A stretch of 64,000 nt of DNA from Microcella pacifica (GTDB lineage Bacteria > Actinomycetota > Actinomycetes > Actinomycetales > Microbacteriaceae). Below, in pieces: positions 35,426 through 44,389 of this stretch; position 1 is the first letter of the stretch, and each line of letters begins with the position of its first letter. The notes beneath the pieces were generated by a model. The model was not told the DNA's origin, did not search any database, and saw only the letters and a list, made by a program, of their open reading frames with translations. The DNA is taken from NCBI RefSeq assembly GCF_009371975.2, contig NZ_VIKT02000007.1, positions 62,001-126,000 of the forward strand. Direction: 5' to 3'. A program made the position numbers and the translations under genes.

Positions 35426-35470
35426 TTCCCGAGGGCGTCTCAGAACAGCGAGTTCACACTCCCGGCCACC

Positions 35471-35476
35471 TATCCT
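35471..35476 (+). promoter_or_regulatory. Leaderless-type -10 hexamer for the hemE operon
   Basis: TATCCT exactly 6 nt before the GTG at 35483, without a Shine-Dalgarno. Confidence 0.58.
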
Positions 35477-35482
35477 GGTCGG

Positions 35483-36553
35483 GTGCCTCTGAGCCCCACC
35501 CACCCCCTCGTCGACGGTCGCACGACCGACTCGGCCCTCGTGCGCGCCTACCGCGGCGACCGACCGGAGCTCACCCCCGTGTGGTTCATGCGGCAGGCGG
35601 GGCGATCCCTGCCCGAGTACCGCGAGCTGCGCGCGGGCGGGGACATGCTGCAGGCGTGCCTGACCCCCGAGCTCGCGAGCGAGATCACCCTGCAGCCCGT
35701 GCGGCGCCACGGCGTCGACGCCGGAATCTTCTTCAGCGACATCGTCGTGCCCGTGCTGCTCGCCGGTGTCGAGGTGAGCATCGTCGCGGGGCGGGGACCG
35801 GTGCTCGAGCATCCCGTGCGATCGGCCGCCGACGTTCTCGCGCTGCGCCCGCTCGACCCGGCCGCTCTCGACCCGATCCGCGAGGCCGTCGCCCTCACCG
35901 TCGAGCAGCTCGGTGCGACACCCCTCATCGGCTTCGCCGGGGCGCCCTTCACCCTCGCCTCCTACCTCATCGAGGGCGGCCCCTCGAAGGACCAGATCAG
36001 GGCGCGTGCTCTCATGCACAGCGATCCGCACACGTGGGCGACGCTGCTCAACTGGTGTGCCGACGTCACGGGCATGTTCCTGCGCGCGCAGGTCGAGGCG
36101 GGCGCGAGCGCCGCGCAGCTCTTCGACTCCTGGGTCGGCTCGCTCTCCCGCGCCGACTATCAGCGCCGCGTCGCCCCGCACTCGAAGCGCGCCCTCGACC
36201 ACCTCCGCGGGCTCGACGTGCCCCGCGTGCACTTCGGTCTCGGCACCGACCGCATCCTGCCGCAGATCGCCGCCCTCGGCGTCGACGCGATCGGCATCGA
36301 CTGGCGACTGCCTCTCGATGAGGCGAGTGCTGCGTTCGACCACGCGATGCCGCTCCAGGGCAACATCGACCCCGCCCTGCTCACCGCTCCGTGGAGCGTG
36401 CTCGCCGCGCACACCGATGACGTGCTCGAGCGCGGTCGGCGGGCGCCGGCGCACGTGCTCAACCTCGGCCACGGCGTGCCCCCCGAGACCGACCCCGATA
36501 CGCTCACGCGCCTCGTCGCCCATGTGCACGGCGACCGACCCGAGCATGACTGA
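35483..36553 (+). CDS. hemE: Uroporphyrinogen decarboxylase
   Basis: Converts uroporphyrinogen III to coproporphyrinogen III by four decarboxylations; 356 aa. Family signatures PVWFMRQAGRSLPEYR near the N-terminus (two substrate-contacting Arg), the catalytic Asp in GIFFSDIVVP, GFAGAPFTLASYLIEGG, and HVLNLGHGV with the C-terminal His. The GTG at 35483 is chosen because a TATCCT hexamer lies 6 nt upstream and an upstream extension does not look like the family. First gene of a seven-gene overlapping operon. Confidence 0.96.
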   Translation: MPLSPTHPLVDGRTTDSALVRAYRGDRPELTPVWFMRQAGRSLPEYRELRAGGDMLQACLTPELASEITLQPVRRHGVDAGIFFSDIVVPVLLAGVEVSIVAGRGPVLEHPVRSAADVLALRPLDPAALDPIREAVALTVEQLGATPLIGFAGAPFTLASYLIEGGPSKDQIRARALMHSDPHTWATLLNWCADVTGMFLRAQVEAGASAAQLFDSWVGSLSRADYQRRVAPHSKRALDHLRGLDVPRVHFGLGTDRILPQIAALGVDAIGIDWRLPLDEASAAFDHAMPLQGNIDPALLTAPWSVLAAHTDDVLERGRRAPAHVLNLGHGVPPETDPDTLTRLVAHVHGDRPEHD

Positions 36554-37856
36554 CCCGAGCCCGACCGAGGGCACTCCCGTCGCGGGGGCGCCACCTGCGG
36601 CGATCGTCGTCGGCGCGGGCGTCGCGGGCCTCGTCGCCGCGCGCGAGCTCGTGCTGCAGGGATTCGCCGTGAGCGTCCTTGAGGCAGACTCCGTCGCCGG
36701 CGGCCAGGTGCGTGCCCACGAGGTGGGCGGCATCCGCCTCGACGCCGGAGCCGAATCGTTCGCGACGCGCGGCGGCATCGTGCGCGACTACCTCGCGAGG
36801 CTGGACCTCGAGCACCGCATCGTGAGCCCGCTCGACCGTGGGGCGTGGCTGCACAGCGCCGAGGACCGCGCGGCTCGGCTGCCCGCCGTGAGCCTCCTCG
36901 GCATCCCCTCCGCCCCGCTCGCGGCGGACGTCGTGAGCATCGTGGGGCGCCGCGACGCCTGGCGCGGGATGTTCGACACGGTGCTGCCCGGGCCCGTCGG
37001 GGCGAAGGCGGCCACCGTCGGCGAGCTCGTGCGGCGCCGCATGGGCGACGGGATCCTCGAGAAGCTCGTGGCGCCCGTCGTCGAGGGCATCCACTCGCGG
37101 CACCCCGACGAGCTCCCGCTCGACGCCGTGCCCGGGCTCGTGCACCACCTCCTGCGCGAGAACTCGCTCGGCCGCGCCGTCGCCCGACTGCGCATCGACG
37201 CTCCCGCGGGCAGCCTCGTCGCGGGCCTCGAGGGAGGCATGACCGTGCTCGTGGAGGCGCTGCTCGCCAAGCTCGACCGCTTCGGCGTGCCCGTGCACTA
37301 CGGCACCCGCGTCGCCGAGGTGCACGCCGATCGCGTGGTGCTCGCCACGGAGGATCCCGATCAGGACGGCGACGAGCTCGTGGGGCGGGTCATCGTCGCC
37401 GCACCCGGCCTGGTCGGCGCCGGTACGCGCACCGTCACCCACCTCGTGACGCTCGTCGTCGACCCGCACTCGCTCCCCGACGCGGATGCGCTCGCCGGCG
37501 CGCCTCGCGGCACGGGCGTGCTCGTCGCGCGCGGCTCGAGCGTGCGGGCCCGCGCCCTCACGCACCTCACCGCGAAGTGGGAGTGGGTGCGCGCCGCGGC
37601 CCGCGGCCACGAGGTGCTGCGCCTGAGCTACGAGCACGACGCGACAGTCGAGCGGGCGCGCGAGGATGCGGGCAGACTGCTCGGCATCGAGCTGCCTGCG
37701 GCGAGCATCGTCGGGTCCACCGTGACCACGTGGCAACGGGCTGGCCGCATCGACGCGAGCGGGAGCATCCCGATCGTCGGCGAGCAGGTCGCGGGAACCG
37801 GGCTCGCCGCCATCATCGACCACACCCAGCGCACCATGAAGGAGCTGCAGCCGTGA
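36546..37856 (+). CDS. cgoX: Coproporphyrinogen III oxidase, FAD-dependent (CgoX)
   Basis: 436 aa, HemY-family flavoprotein that oxidises coproporphyrinogen III to coproporphyrin III in the coproporphyrin-dependent pathway. FAD motif VVGAGVAGLVAAREL with E in LEADSVAGGQ, GAESFATRGG, and the C-terminal FAD segment near ASGSIPIVGEQVAGTGLAA. The assignment as CgoX rather than protoporphyrinogen oxidase follows from its immediate neighbours ChdC and CpfC, which use coproporphyrin. Its ATG overlaps hemE by 8 bp. Confidence 0.93.
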   Translation: MTDPSPTEGTPVAGAPPAAIVVGAGVAGLVAARELVLQGFAVSVLEADSVAGGQVRAHEVGGIRLDAGAESFATRGGIVRDYLARLDLEHRIVSPLDRGAWLHSAEDRAARLPAVSLLGIPSAPLAADVVSIVGRRDAWRGMFDTVLPGPVGAKAATVGELVRRRMGDGILEKLVAPVVEGIHSRHPDELPLDAVPGLVHHLLRENSLGRAVARLRIDAPAGSLVAGLEGGMTVLVEALLAKLDRFGVPVHYGTRVAEVHADRVVLATEDPDQDGDELVGRVIVAAPGLVGAGTRTVTHLVTLVVDPHSLPDADALAGAPRGTGVLVARGSSVRARALTHLTAKWEWVRAAARGHEVLRLSYEHDATVERAREDAGRLLGIELPAASIVGSTVTTWQRAGRIDASGSIPIVGEQVAGTGLAAIIDHTQRTMKELQP

Positions 37857-38518
37857 GCGAGACCCTCGCCTACACCCTCTACGCCGTCCTGCGCCGGGAC
37901 CCTGCGCGCCCCGCCACCGGCGGCGGCGTGGCGAGCGCCGTGGCCGCCGTCACCGCGCAGGGAGTGACCGTGCGCGGCGTCTACGACGTGAGCGGGCTGC
38001 GCGCCGACGCAGACCTCATGCTGTGGTTGCATGGCGCCGATCCGGAGGCGCTGCAGTCGGCCATGCGCACGTTGCGCCGCGCCGAGCTTCTGGGCGGGCT
38101 CCTGCCGACGTGGAACGCCATGGGCGTGCACGTGCAGGCCGAGTTCAGCCGCAGCCACGCACCCGCCTTCATGCTCGGCAAGGAGCCCAAGACCTGGTTG
38201 TGCGTGTACCCGTTCGTGCGGTCGTACGAGTGGTACCTGCTGCCGGACGAGGAGCGGCGCGACATGCTCGCCGAGCACGGGCGCAAGGGCAGCGCCTTCA
38301 CGGGGGTGCTCGCCAACACGGTCGCGGCGTTCGGACTCAACGACTACGAGTGGCTGCTGGGCCTCGAAAGCGACGAGCTGCTCGACCTCGTCGACATGAT
38401 GCGCGACCTGCGCTACACGGAGGCACGCCGCCACGTGCGCGAAGAGGTGCCCTTCTACACCGGCCGTCGCCTCGATGACGCCGAGCTCGACGCCCAAGTC
38501 TTGGAGGTTCTCTCGTGA
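37853..38518 (+). CDS. chdC: Coproheme decarboxylase ChdC (HemQ)
   Basis: 221 aa chlorite-dismutase-fold enzyme that removes two propionate carboxyls from coproheme using peroxide to give heme b. Landmark stretches are PTWNAMGVHVQAEFSRSH, YPFVRSYEWYLLP (catalytic Tyr region) and EHGRKG (proximal heme His). It defines the Gram-positive heme route. GTG start overlapping the previous stop by 4 bp. Confidence 0.95.
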   Translation: MSETLAYTLYAVLRRDPARPATGGGVASAVAAVTAQGVTVRGVYDVSGLRADADLMLWLHGADPEALQSAMRTLRRAELLGGLLPTWNAMGVHVQAEFSRSHAPAFMLGKEPKTWLCVYPFVRSYEWYLLPDEERRDMLAEHGRKGSAFTGVLANTVAAFGLNDYEWLLGLESDELLDLVDMMRDLRYTEARRHVREEVPFYTGRRLDDAELDAQVLEVLS

Positions 38519-39735
38519 CCATCACCAACAACGAGCTGCCGCTCGCGGCGAGCGACGCGGCGCTCGCGGAGGCCGAGGCCGGTCATGTGACCGCGCCCGT
38601 CGCCTACGACGCCGTCATCCTCGCCGGCTTCGGCGGCCCCGAGGGGCAGGGCGACGTCATCCCCTTCCTGCGCAACGTCACGCGCGGGCGCGGCATCCCC
38701 GACGAGCGCCTCGAGGAGGTCGCGCACCACTACCGCCATTTCGGCGGGGTGAGCCCCATCAACGAGCAGAACCGCCAGCTGCAGGCGGCGCTGCAGGCCG
38801 AGGCTGATCGTCGGGGACTGGGGCTGCCGATCTACTGGGGCAATCGCAACTGGGATCCCTATCTGCCCCAGGCCCTGCAGCAGGCCTTCGACGACGGCCA
38901 CCGCACGATCCTCGGTCTCGCGACGAGCGCCTACAGCAGCTTCTCGAGCTGCCGGCAGTACCGCGAAGACTTCGCGAAGGCACTCGACGCGACGGGCCTA
39001 TGGGGCCAGGTGCGCGTCGACAAGGTGGCTCAGTTCTTCGACGCCCCCGGCTTCGTCGCCCCCTTCGTGACGGGCGTCGCGGATGCTCTGCGCGAGCTGC
39101 TCGCGGCCGGCACCGATCTCACCGCGACGCGTGTGCTGTTCGCGACCCACAGCATCCCGACCGCCGACGCCGAGCGCAGCGGGCCTCGCGATGTCGACTG
39201 GGGCGAGGGCGGTGCCTATGCGGCGCAGCACCTCGCCGTGAGCGAGGTCATCATGCAGCGGGCGCTCGCGACGCTGCGCGAGGAGGGTCTCGTCGGCGCC
39301 GCGGGTGCTGACGTGCCGGAGGTCGCCTGGCAGCTGGTCTACCAGAGCCGCTCGGGCCCTCCCACGCAGCCGTGGCTCGAACCCGACATCAACGATGCGA
39401 TCATCGAGCACGCCGCCGCTGGCGCGACCGCGATCGTCATGGTGCCGGTCGGCTTCGTGAGCGACCACATGGAGGTTATGTGGGATCTCGACACGGAGGC
39501 CATGGAGACGTGCGAGGAGCACGGGGTGACGGGCGTGCGCGTGCCGACGCCGGGCGTCGATCCCGTCTACGTGAGCGGGCTCGTCGACCTCATCGAGGAG
39601 CGGTTGAGGGGCACCCCTGCCGCCGCGCGCGTGCGGGAGACGACGCTCGGGCCCTGGTACGACGTGTGCCGGCCGGGCTGCTGCGAGAACGTGCGCGCGG
39701 GCTTCCAGCCGGCCATCTCGGGGTTGCAGCCGTGA
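38515..39735 (+). CDS. cpfC: Coproporphyrin ferrochelatase with C-terminal Fe-S ligands
   Basis: 406 aa; inserts Fe(II) into coproporphyrin III. N-terminal LAGFGGPEG, central ATSAYSSFSSCRQYREDF, LFATHSIP with the metal-site His, and VPVGFVSDHMEVMWDLD with the conserved His/Glu. The tail VCRPGCCENVR supplies three cysteines which, with an internal Cys, fit the [2Fe-2S] cluster of actinobacterial ferrochelatases. The N-terminus carries an extra 30 residues before the catalytic domain. GTG start, 4-bp overlap on each side. Confidence 0.94.
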   Translation: MTITNNELPLAASDAALAEAEAGHVTAPVAYDAVILAGFGGPEGQGDVIPFLRNVTRGRGIPDERLEEVAHHYRHFGGVSPINEQNRQLQAALQAEADRRGLGLPIYWGNRNWDPYLPQALQQAFDDGHRTILGLATSAYSSFSSCRQYREDFAKALDATGLWGQVRVDKVAQFFDAPGFVAPFVTGVADALRELLAAGTDLTATRVLFATHSIPTADAERSGPRDVDWGEGGAYAAQHLAVSEVIMQRALATLREEGLVGAAGADVPEVAWQLVYQSRSGPPTQPWLEPDINDAIIEHAAAGATAIVMVPVGFVSDHMEVMWDLDTEAMETCEEHGVTGVRVPTPGVDPVYVSGLVDLIEERLRGTPAAARVRETTLGPWYDVCRPGCCENVRAGFQPAISGLQP

Positions 39736-40712
39736 CCGCGGCACCTCCTTCGGCCGAGGACACGGCGCCGATCCGCCTCGGCACTCGGGGCAGCGCCCTG
39801 GCCCTCGCACAGTCGCAGCGCGTCGCCGACTCGATCGCGGCCCGCACGGGCCTCGAGGTCGAGCTCGTGACGATCACGACGCACGGCGACACCTCGCCCG
39901 AGCCGCTCGCGAGCATCGGCGGCGCGGGCGTGTTCGTGACCGCTGTGCGTGAGGCGCTCCTGGCGGGGGAGTGCGACGTCGTCGTGCACTCGCTCAAGGA
40001 CCTGCCGACCGCCCCGCATGAGGAGCTCGTCATCGGCGCGATGCCGAAGCGCGCGGACGCGCGGGACGCCGCTGTCGTCGCGGGCGGAGTGCCGCTTGCC
40101 GAACTGGCCGCGGGCGCGCGGGTGGGCACGGGCTCACCGCGTCGCCGGGCGCAGCTGCGCCGCCGGTTCCCCGAGCTCGAGGTCGTCGAGCTGCGCGGCA
40201 ACGTCGATACGCGCCTGGCGCGCGTTCTCGGCGACCGGGAGGGTGTGGCCGCCGACCTCGACGCCGTCATCCTCGCCGCGGCAGGCCTCGAGCGTCTGGG
40301 TCGCGATGATGCCATCACCGAGCACCTGGGAATCGATGGCTGGCCCACCGCCCCTGGGCAGGGAGCACTCGCCGTCGAGGTGCGTCGCGGCACGCGCGGG
40401 CCCCTCGCCTCCGCCCTGCACAGCCTCGACCACAGCCCCACGCGCACGGCCGTCGAGGCCGAGCGGGCCGTGCTGCGCCTGCTCGAGGCGGGGTGCTCCG
40501 CGCCCCTCGGCGCCCACGCCTTCCTCGACGACGGCATGCTCTTCCTCGCCGCTCGCGTGTACTCTCCCGAGACCGGCGAGCAGGTCTCGAGCGCGCACGC
40601 GCTGTACGTCGCCGACACACGCACTCCCGGCGAGGACGCGGCCGCTCTCGTCGTCGACGAGCTACTGCGTCAGGGCGCAGCCGACCTCGCGCCGTTGGGC
40701 GGCGCGCGGTGA
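39732..40712 (+). CDS. hemC: Hydroxymethylbilane synthase
   Basis: Polymerises four porphobilinogens to hydroxymethylbilane; 326 aa. Signatures: IRLGTRGSALALAQSQ, VHSLKDLPT with the catalytic Asp nearby, GTGSPRRRAQL, VELRGNVDTRL, and C255 in LEAGCSAPLGAHA, which holds the dipyrromethane cofactor. GTG start overlapping cpfC. The later enzymes hemE, cgoX, chdC and cpfC precede it in the operon, so gene order does not follow pathway order. Confidence 0.96.
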   Translation: MTAAPPSAEDTAPIRLGTRGSALALAQSQRVADSIAARTGLEVELVTITTHGDTSPEPLASIGGAGVFVTAVREALLAGECDVVVHSLKDLPTAPHEELVIGAMPKRADARDAAVVAGGVPLAELAAGARVGTGSPRRRAQLRRRFPELEVVELRGNVDTRLARVLGDREGVAADLDAVILAAAGLERLGRDDAITEHLGIDGWPTAPGQGALAVEVRRGTRGPLASALHSLDHSPTRTAVEAERAVLRLLEAGCSAPLGAHAFLDDGMLFLAARVYSPETGEQVSSAHALYVADTRTPGEDAAALVVDELLRQGAADLAPLGGAR

Positions 40713-41719
40713 GCGCGCCGAAGCCCGCAGAGCCGAGCGGCCTCGGCCCGCGCATCCGCCCCCGCCGCCTGCGTGCGACGCCCGCTGTGCGCCGCCTCGT
40801 CGGCGAGACGGACGTGGCGGCTCGGCACCTCGTGCTGCCCGTCTTCGTGCGCGAGGGCCTGAGCGCCCCGCAGCCGATCGCCTCCATGCCGGGCGTCGGG
40901 CAGCACAGCCTCGACAGTGCGCGCGCGCTCGCCGCCCGCGCGGCCGGTGCGGGCCTCGGCGGCATCATGCTCTTCGGCGTACCGTCGATGCGCGACGCCG
41001 TCGGCTCGGGGGCGACCGACCCCGAGGGCATCCTCAACGTGGCCACGCGCGCCGTCGTCGCCGAGGTCGGCGACAGTCTCGTCGTGCAGACGGACCTCTG
41101 CCTCGACGAGTTCACCGACCACGGGCACTGCGGCGTGCTGGATGCTCAGGGCCGGGTCGACAACGATGCGAGTCTCGAGCGCTACGCGGTCATGGCGATC
41201 GCGCAGGCCGAGGCGGGCAGCCAGCTGCTCGGCCTCAGCGGCATGATGGACGGCCAGACGCGCGTCGTGCGCGACGCGCTCGACGCGGCGGGGTTCACCG
41301 CGACCGCCACGCTCGCGTACTCGGCCAAGTTCGCCTCGGCGTTCTACGGCCCCTTCCGCGATGCCGTCGAGTCGGCCCTGCAGGGGGATCGTCGCACGTA
41401 CCAGCTCGACCCGGGCAATGGGCGCGAGGGCGTGCGCGAGGCCGCACTCGACATCGAGGAGGGTGCCGACATCGTCATGGTCAAGCCCGCGCTGCCGTAC
41501 CTGGATGTGCTGCGTCGCGTCGCCGACATCTCGCCCGTTCCCGTGTGGGCCTACATGGTCTCGGGGGAGTACGCGATGATCGCGGCGGCCGCGCAGCACG
41601 GCTGGATCGACGGTGACCGTGCTCAGCTCGAGGCGCTCACGTCGCTGCGCCGGGCCGGCGCGGACGCGATTCTCAGCTATGCGGCGCTCGACCTGGCCGA
41701 GAAGGGAATCCTGTCATGA
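40709..41719 (+). CDS. hemB: Delta-aminolevulinic acid dehydratase
   Basis: Condenses two aminolevulinates to porphobilinogen; 336 aa. Catalytic lysines appear in [12 protein letters not shown] and [10 protein letters not shown]. The metal-loop reads [14 protein letters not shown]: two of the three cysteines of zinc-dependent enzymes are kept, the middle one is Asp, so the site is a hybrid between zinc- and magnesium-type forms. GTG start with 4-bp overlap. Confidence 0.95.
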   Translation: MSAPKPAEPSGLGPRIRPRRLRATPAVRRLVGETDVAARHLVLPVFVREGLSAPQPIASMPGVGQHSLDSARALAARAAGAGLGGIMLFGVPSMRDAVGSGATDPEGILNVATRAVVAEVGDSLVVQTDLCLDEFTDHGHCGVLDAQGRVDNDASLERYAVMAIAQAEAGSQLLGLSGMMDGQTRVVRDALDAAGFTATATLAYSAKFASAFYGPFRDAVESALQGDRRTYQLDPGNGREGVREAALDIEEGADIVMVKPALPYLDVLRRVADISPVPVWAYMVSGEYAMIAAAAQHGWIDGDRAQLEALTSLRRAGADAILSYAALDLAEKGILS

Positions 41720-43080
41720 CCCGCTTCGTCTCCGGCCGCACCTCCGCGACCAACGCCGAGGCCTTCGAGCGCGCGCTCGCCGTGTCACCGGGAGGAGTGA
41801 ACTCGCCCGTGCGCGCGTTCGGCTCGGTCGGCGGCACTCCGCGCTTCCTCGCGAGCGGCCGCGGCCCGTACGTGACCGACATCGAGGGCACCCAGTACGT
41901 CGACCTCGTGGGGCAGTGGGGTCCGGCGCTGCTGGGCCACGCGCATCCCGATGTCATCGCGGCCGCCCATGCCGCCGTCGATCACGGCCTCGGCTTCGGG
42001 GCTGTCTCGACGGGGGAGGTCGACCTCGCCGAGCTCGTGCTCGACCGCCTCACCCTCACCGCACCCGACGGCACCGAGCGCCGCGGTATCGAGAAGCTGC
42101 GCCTCACCTCGACGGGCACCGAGGCGACCATGACGGCGATCCGGCTCGCGCGCGGTGCGACCGGTCGGCCGCTTCTCGTGAAGTTCGCCGGCCACTATCA
42201 CGGGCACTCCGACTCGCTGCTCTCGGAGGCAGGCTCGGGCATCGCGACCCTCGGCATTCCCGGGTCGGCGGGCATCACGCCCGAGACCGCGGCGCAGACG
42301 ATCGTCATCCCCTACAACGACGAGGCGGCGCTCGCCGAAGTCTTCGCGCGGCACGGCGACCGCATCGCGGCCGTCATCACGGAGGCGGCCGCCGCGAACA
42401 TGGGCGTCGTGCCCCCGAAGCCGGGGTTCAACCGGCTCCTCGCCGACACGGCCCACGCCCACGGTGCGCTGCTCATCAGCGACGAGGTCATGACCGGGTT
42501 CCGTGCCACCGCGGCGGGCTGGTGGGGTCTGGAGGAGCGTGAGGGCGCCCCATACGACGCCGACCTCACGACCTTCGGCAAAATCATCGGCGGCGGTCTG
42601 CCGCTCGCCGGGCTCGGCGGCCGCGCCGAGGTGCTCGACCTTCTCGCCCCGCTCGGGCCCGTGTACCAGGCGGGCACGCTGAGCGGCAATCCGGTCGCGG
42701 TCGCGACGGGGGCGGCGATGCTCGCGGGCGCCGGCCCCGCCGTCTACGAGCGGCTGATGATCGCCGCGCGGAAGATCGCCGACGGCCTCTCGGCGGCGCT
42801 CGCTGCCGAGGGCGTCGTGCACACGGTCGCGTGGGCGGGGTCGCAGTTCTCGATCTTCTTCCGCGAGACGGCCCCGCAGAACTACGCTGAGGCGCAGGAT
42901 CAGGAATCCTGGCGCTACCCCGCCTTCTTCCACGGGATGCTCGACCACGGTGTTTCGTTGCCACCGAGCGTCTACGAGGCCTGGTTCGTCTCGGCCGCGC
43001 ACGATGATGCGGCGATCGCACGGGTGCTCGACGCGGCGCGTCCCGCCGCCAGGGCCGCCGCCTCGGCGTCGCGCTCCTGA
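41716..43080 (+). CDS. hemL: Glutamate-1-semialdehyde 2,1-aminomutase
   Basis: PLP enzyme, 454 aa, producing aminolevulinate from the HemA product. Family marks: [12 protein letters not shown] at the N-terminus, [35 protein letters not shown] and the PLP lysine in [21 protein letters not shown] closes the active site. Last gene of the overlapping hem run. A 178-bp gap follows before the next small genes. Confidence 0.95.
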   Translation: MTRFVSGRTSATNAEAFERALAVSPGGVNSPVRAFGSVGGTPRFLASGRGPYVTDIEGTQYVDLVGQWGPALLGHAHPDVIAAAHAAVDHGLGFGAVSTGEVDLAELVLDRLTLTAPDGTERRGIEKLRLTSTGTEATMTAIRLARGATGRPLLVKFAGHYHGHSDSLLSEAGSGIATLGIPGSAGITPETAAQTIVIPYNDEAALAEVFARHGDRIAAVITEAAAANMGVVPPKPGFNRLLADTAHAHGALLISDEVMTGFRATAAGWWGLEEREGAPYDADLTTFGKIIGGGLPLAGLGGRAEVLDLLAPLGPVYQAGTLSGNPVAVATGAAMLAGAGPAVYERLMIAARKIADGLSAALAAEGVVHTVAWAGSQFSIFFRETAPQNYAEAQDQESWRYPAFFHGMLDHGVSLPPSVYEAWFVSAAHDDAAIARVLDAARPAARAAASASRS

Positions 43081-43258
43081 CGGAATCCGGCCCGTCACTC
43101 TCCCTCATGCCGGGACGTTTCCCACGCCGAAGCACGGCGGTCGGCACCGTCGCGCCCTGGGAATCCCCTCCGTATTCCCCGGCGGGCACGGGTCGGGCGG
43201 CACTACGCTGGAGACCCGCGGACGCTCCGCATCCGTGCCCATCGCAGAAGGAGGAGCC
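43081..43258. promoter_or_regulatory. Intergenic region with promoter for the small-protein trio
   Basis: Contains GGGAAT (43159-43164) and ATTCCC (43174-43179) as a dyad, and TACGCT (43204-43209) as a possible -10 about 50 nt before the ATG at 43259. The long leader with a strong Shine-Dalgarno contrasts with the leaderless hem operon. Stress-type regulation is possible. Confidence 0.35.
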
Positions 43259-43642
43259 ATGAGAGGCAAGATCCTGTTCGCCGCTGGACTCGGCGTCGGC
43301 TACGTACTCGGCACTCGCGCGGGACGCGAGCGCTACGAGCAGATCAAGACCGCGTCGGCGCGGCTCTGGAACGACCCGCGCGTGCAGGAGCGCGTCGAGC
43401 AGGCCGAGGACTTCGTGAAGGACAAGGCACCCGAGGTCGCCGGATTCGTCTCCGACGGAGCCAAGAAGATCGTCGGAGGCATCACGGGGCGCACGGCCAA
43501 GTCCACGAGCACGAGCGGCGCGAAGAAGTCGGGCTCGACCTCGAGCCGCAGCACGAGCTCCACCGCGAAGAGCTCGTCGGCGAAGAGCTCGTCAGCGAAG
43601 GGCTCCACCGCCAAGGGCTCCGGCTCGTCCACGAGCTCCTGA
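43259..43642 (+). CDS. YtxH-like small membrane protein with Ser/Lys-rich tail
   Basis: 127 aa. Opens with ILFAAGLGVGYVLGTRAGRERYEQI, a membrane-anchored YtxH-like pattern (split as ILFAAGLGVGYVL and GTRAGRERYEQI), then an amphipathic helix (about 35-75) and a low-complexity tail of Ala/Lys/Ser/Thr built from AKSSS and AKGS units. Strong Shine-Dalgarno AAGGAGGAG. The tail could bind nucleic acid or wall polymers. First of three small genes, probably stress-related by family. Confidence 0.75.
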   Translation: MRGKILFAAGLGVGYVLGTRAGRERYEQIKTASARLWNDPRVQERVEQAEDFVKDKAPEVAGFVSDGAKKIVGGITGRTAKSTSTSGAKKSGSTSSRSTSSTAKSSSAKSSSAKGSTAKGSGSSTSS

Positions 43643-43655
43643 TCGGCGGTACACC

Positions 43656-44072
43656 ATGACCACCCCCTCTGAAGGACGCTCCCGTCGAGGACTGATCTCG
43701 CTCATCGCGGATGTGCCTCGACTCATCATCGAGCTGCTCCAGGCCGAGATCGCATCGCTCAAGGCCGAGATCTCGAGCAAGCTCAAGTCTGCGGGCATCG
43801 GGGCTGGGCTGCTGGTCGGCGCCGGCGTGTTCGCCTTCTTCGCGGCACTCGTCTTCACCGCCGCCGCCGTGCTCGCCCTGGCACTCGTCGTGCCGGCCTG
43901 GGCGGCCGCCCTCATCGTCGGCGGGGCTCTCCTCGTGCTCGCGGCGCTCATCGGCCTCATCGGCTACGGGCAGCTCAAGCGCGGCGTTCCCCTCACCCCC
44001 ACCGAGACCATCGACAGCGTGAAGGAAGACGTCCGCGCCATCCGCGGACTCAGGAAGCGAGAGAACTCATGA
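43656..44072 (+). CDS. Phage holin family (PF07332-like) membrane protein
   Basis: 138 aa with two long hydrophobic segments (about 47-75 and 80-107) after an amphipathic helix LIIELLQAEIASLKAEI. This matches the actinobacterial putative superfamily III holin proteins, which are chromosomal and not lysis genes. No phage genes are nearby. Lies 13 bp after the YtxH-like gene and overlaps the next by 4 bp. Confidence 0.82.
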   Translation: MTTPSEGRSRRGLISLIADVPRLIIELLQAEIASLKAEISSKLKSAGIGAGLLVGAGVFAFFAALVFTAAAVLALALVVPAWAAALIVGGALLVLAALIGLIGYGQLKRGVPLTPTETIDSVKEDVRAIRGLRKRENS

Positions 44073-44326
44073 GCGACACCGTCAAGAACACCGTCGACAC
44101 GGCGAAGGACACCGTCAAGAGCACCGTTTCGGCCACCCGCGCGCAGCTCGAGCAGACGCTCGACGCGATCGACGAGAAGTTCGACGTCAAGAAGCGCAGC
44201 ACCGAGGCCGCGCAGCGTGCACAGGCGTCCTACGAGTCGAACCCCGTTCCCTGGGTCATCGGAGCGACCGCTGCCGCGGTCGTCGTGGTCGGGCTCGTCG
44301 CGTGGGCGATCTTCAGCGACGACTGA
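44069..44326 (+). CDS. DUF3618-like small membrane protein
   Basis: 85 aa: helical, Thr/Lys/Asp-rich N-terminus with VKNTVDTAKDTVKSTV repeats, then one C-terminal transmembrane helix (about 60-82). It resembles DUF3618 proteins that regularly follow the holin-like gene in actinobacteria. ATGA overlap with that gene. Role unknown; the trio may shape the envelope under stress. Confidence 0.8.
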   Translation: MSDTVKNTVDTAKDTVKSTVSATRAQLEQTLDAIDEKFDVKKRSTEAAQRAQASYESNPVPWVIGATAAAVVVVGLVAWAIFSDD

Positions 44327-44339
44327 GCGTCGGGAAGTC

Positions 44340-44366
44340 GCGCAGACCTCGATTATGCGTCTGCGC
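44340..44366 (+). terminator. Hairpin between the small-protein trio and hemD
   Basis: GCGCAGAC (44340-44347) pairs with GTCTGCGC (44359-44366), 8-bp stem and 11-nt AT-rich loop, 14 bp after the stop. It separates the trio from hemD, supporting separate hemD transcription. Confidence 0.5.
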
Positions 44367-44389
44367 TCGGCGGGGTCATCATTAAGCTG

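Noticed and set aside
43656-44072. Holin as evidence of a prophage
   Set aside because: The holin-like family is chromosomal and common in actinobacteria; there are no phage structural, lysin or integrase genes nearby.
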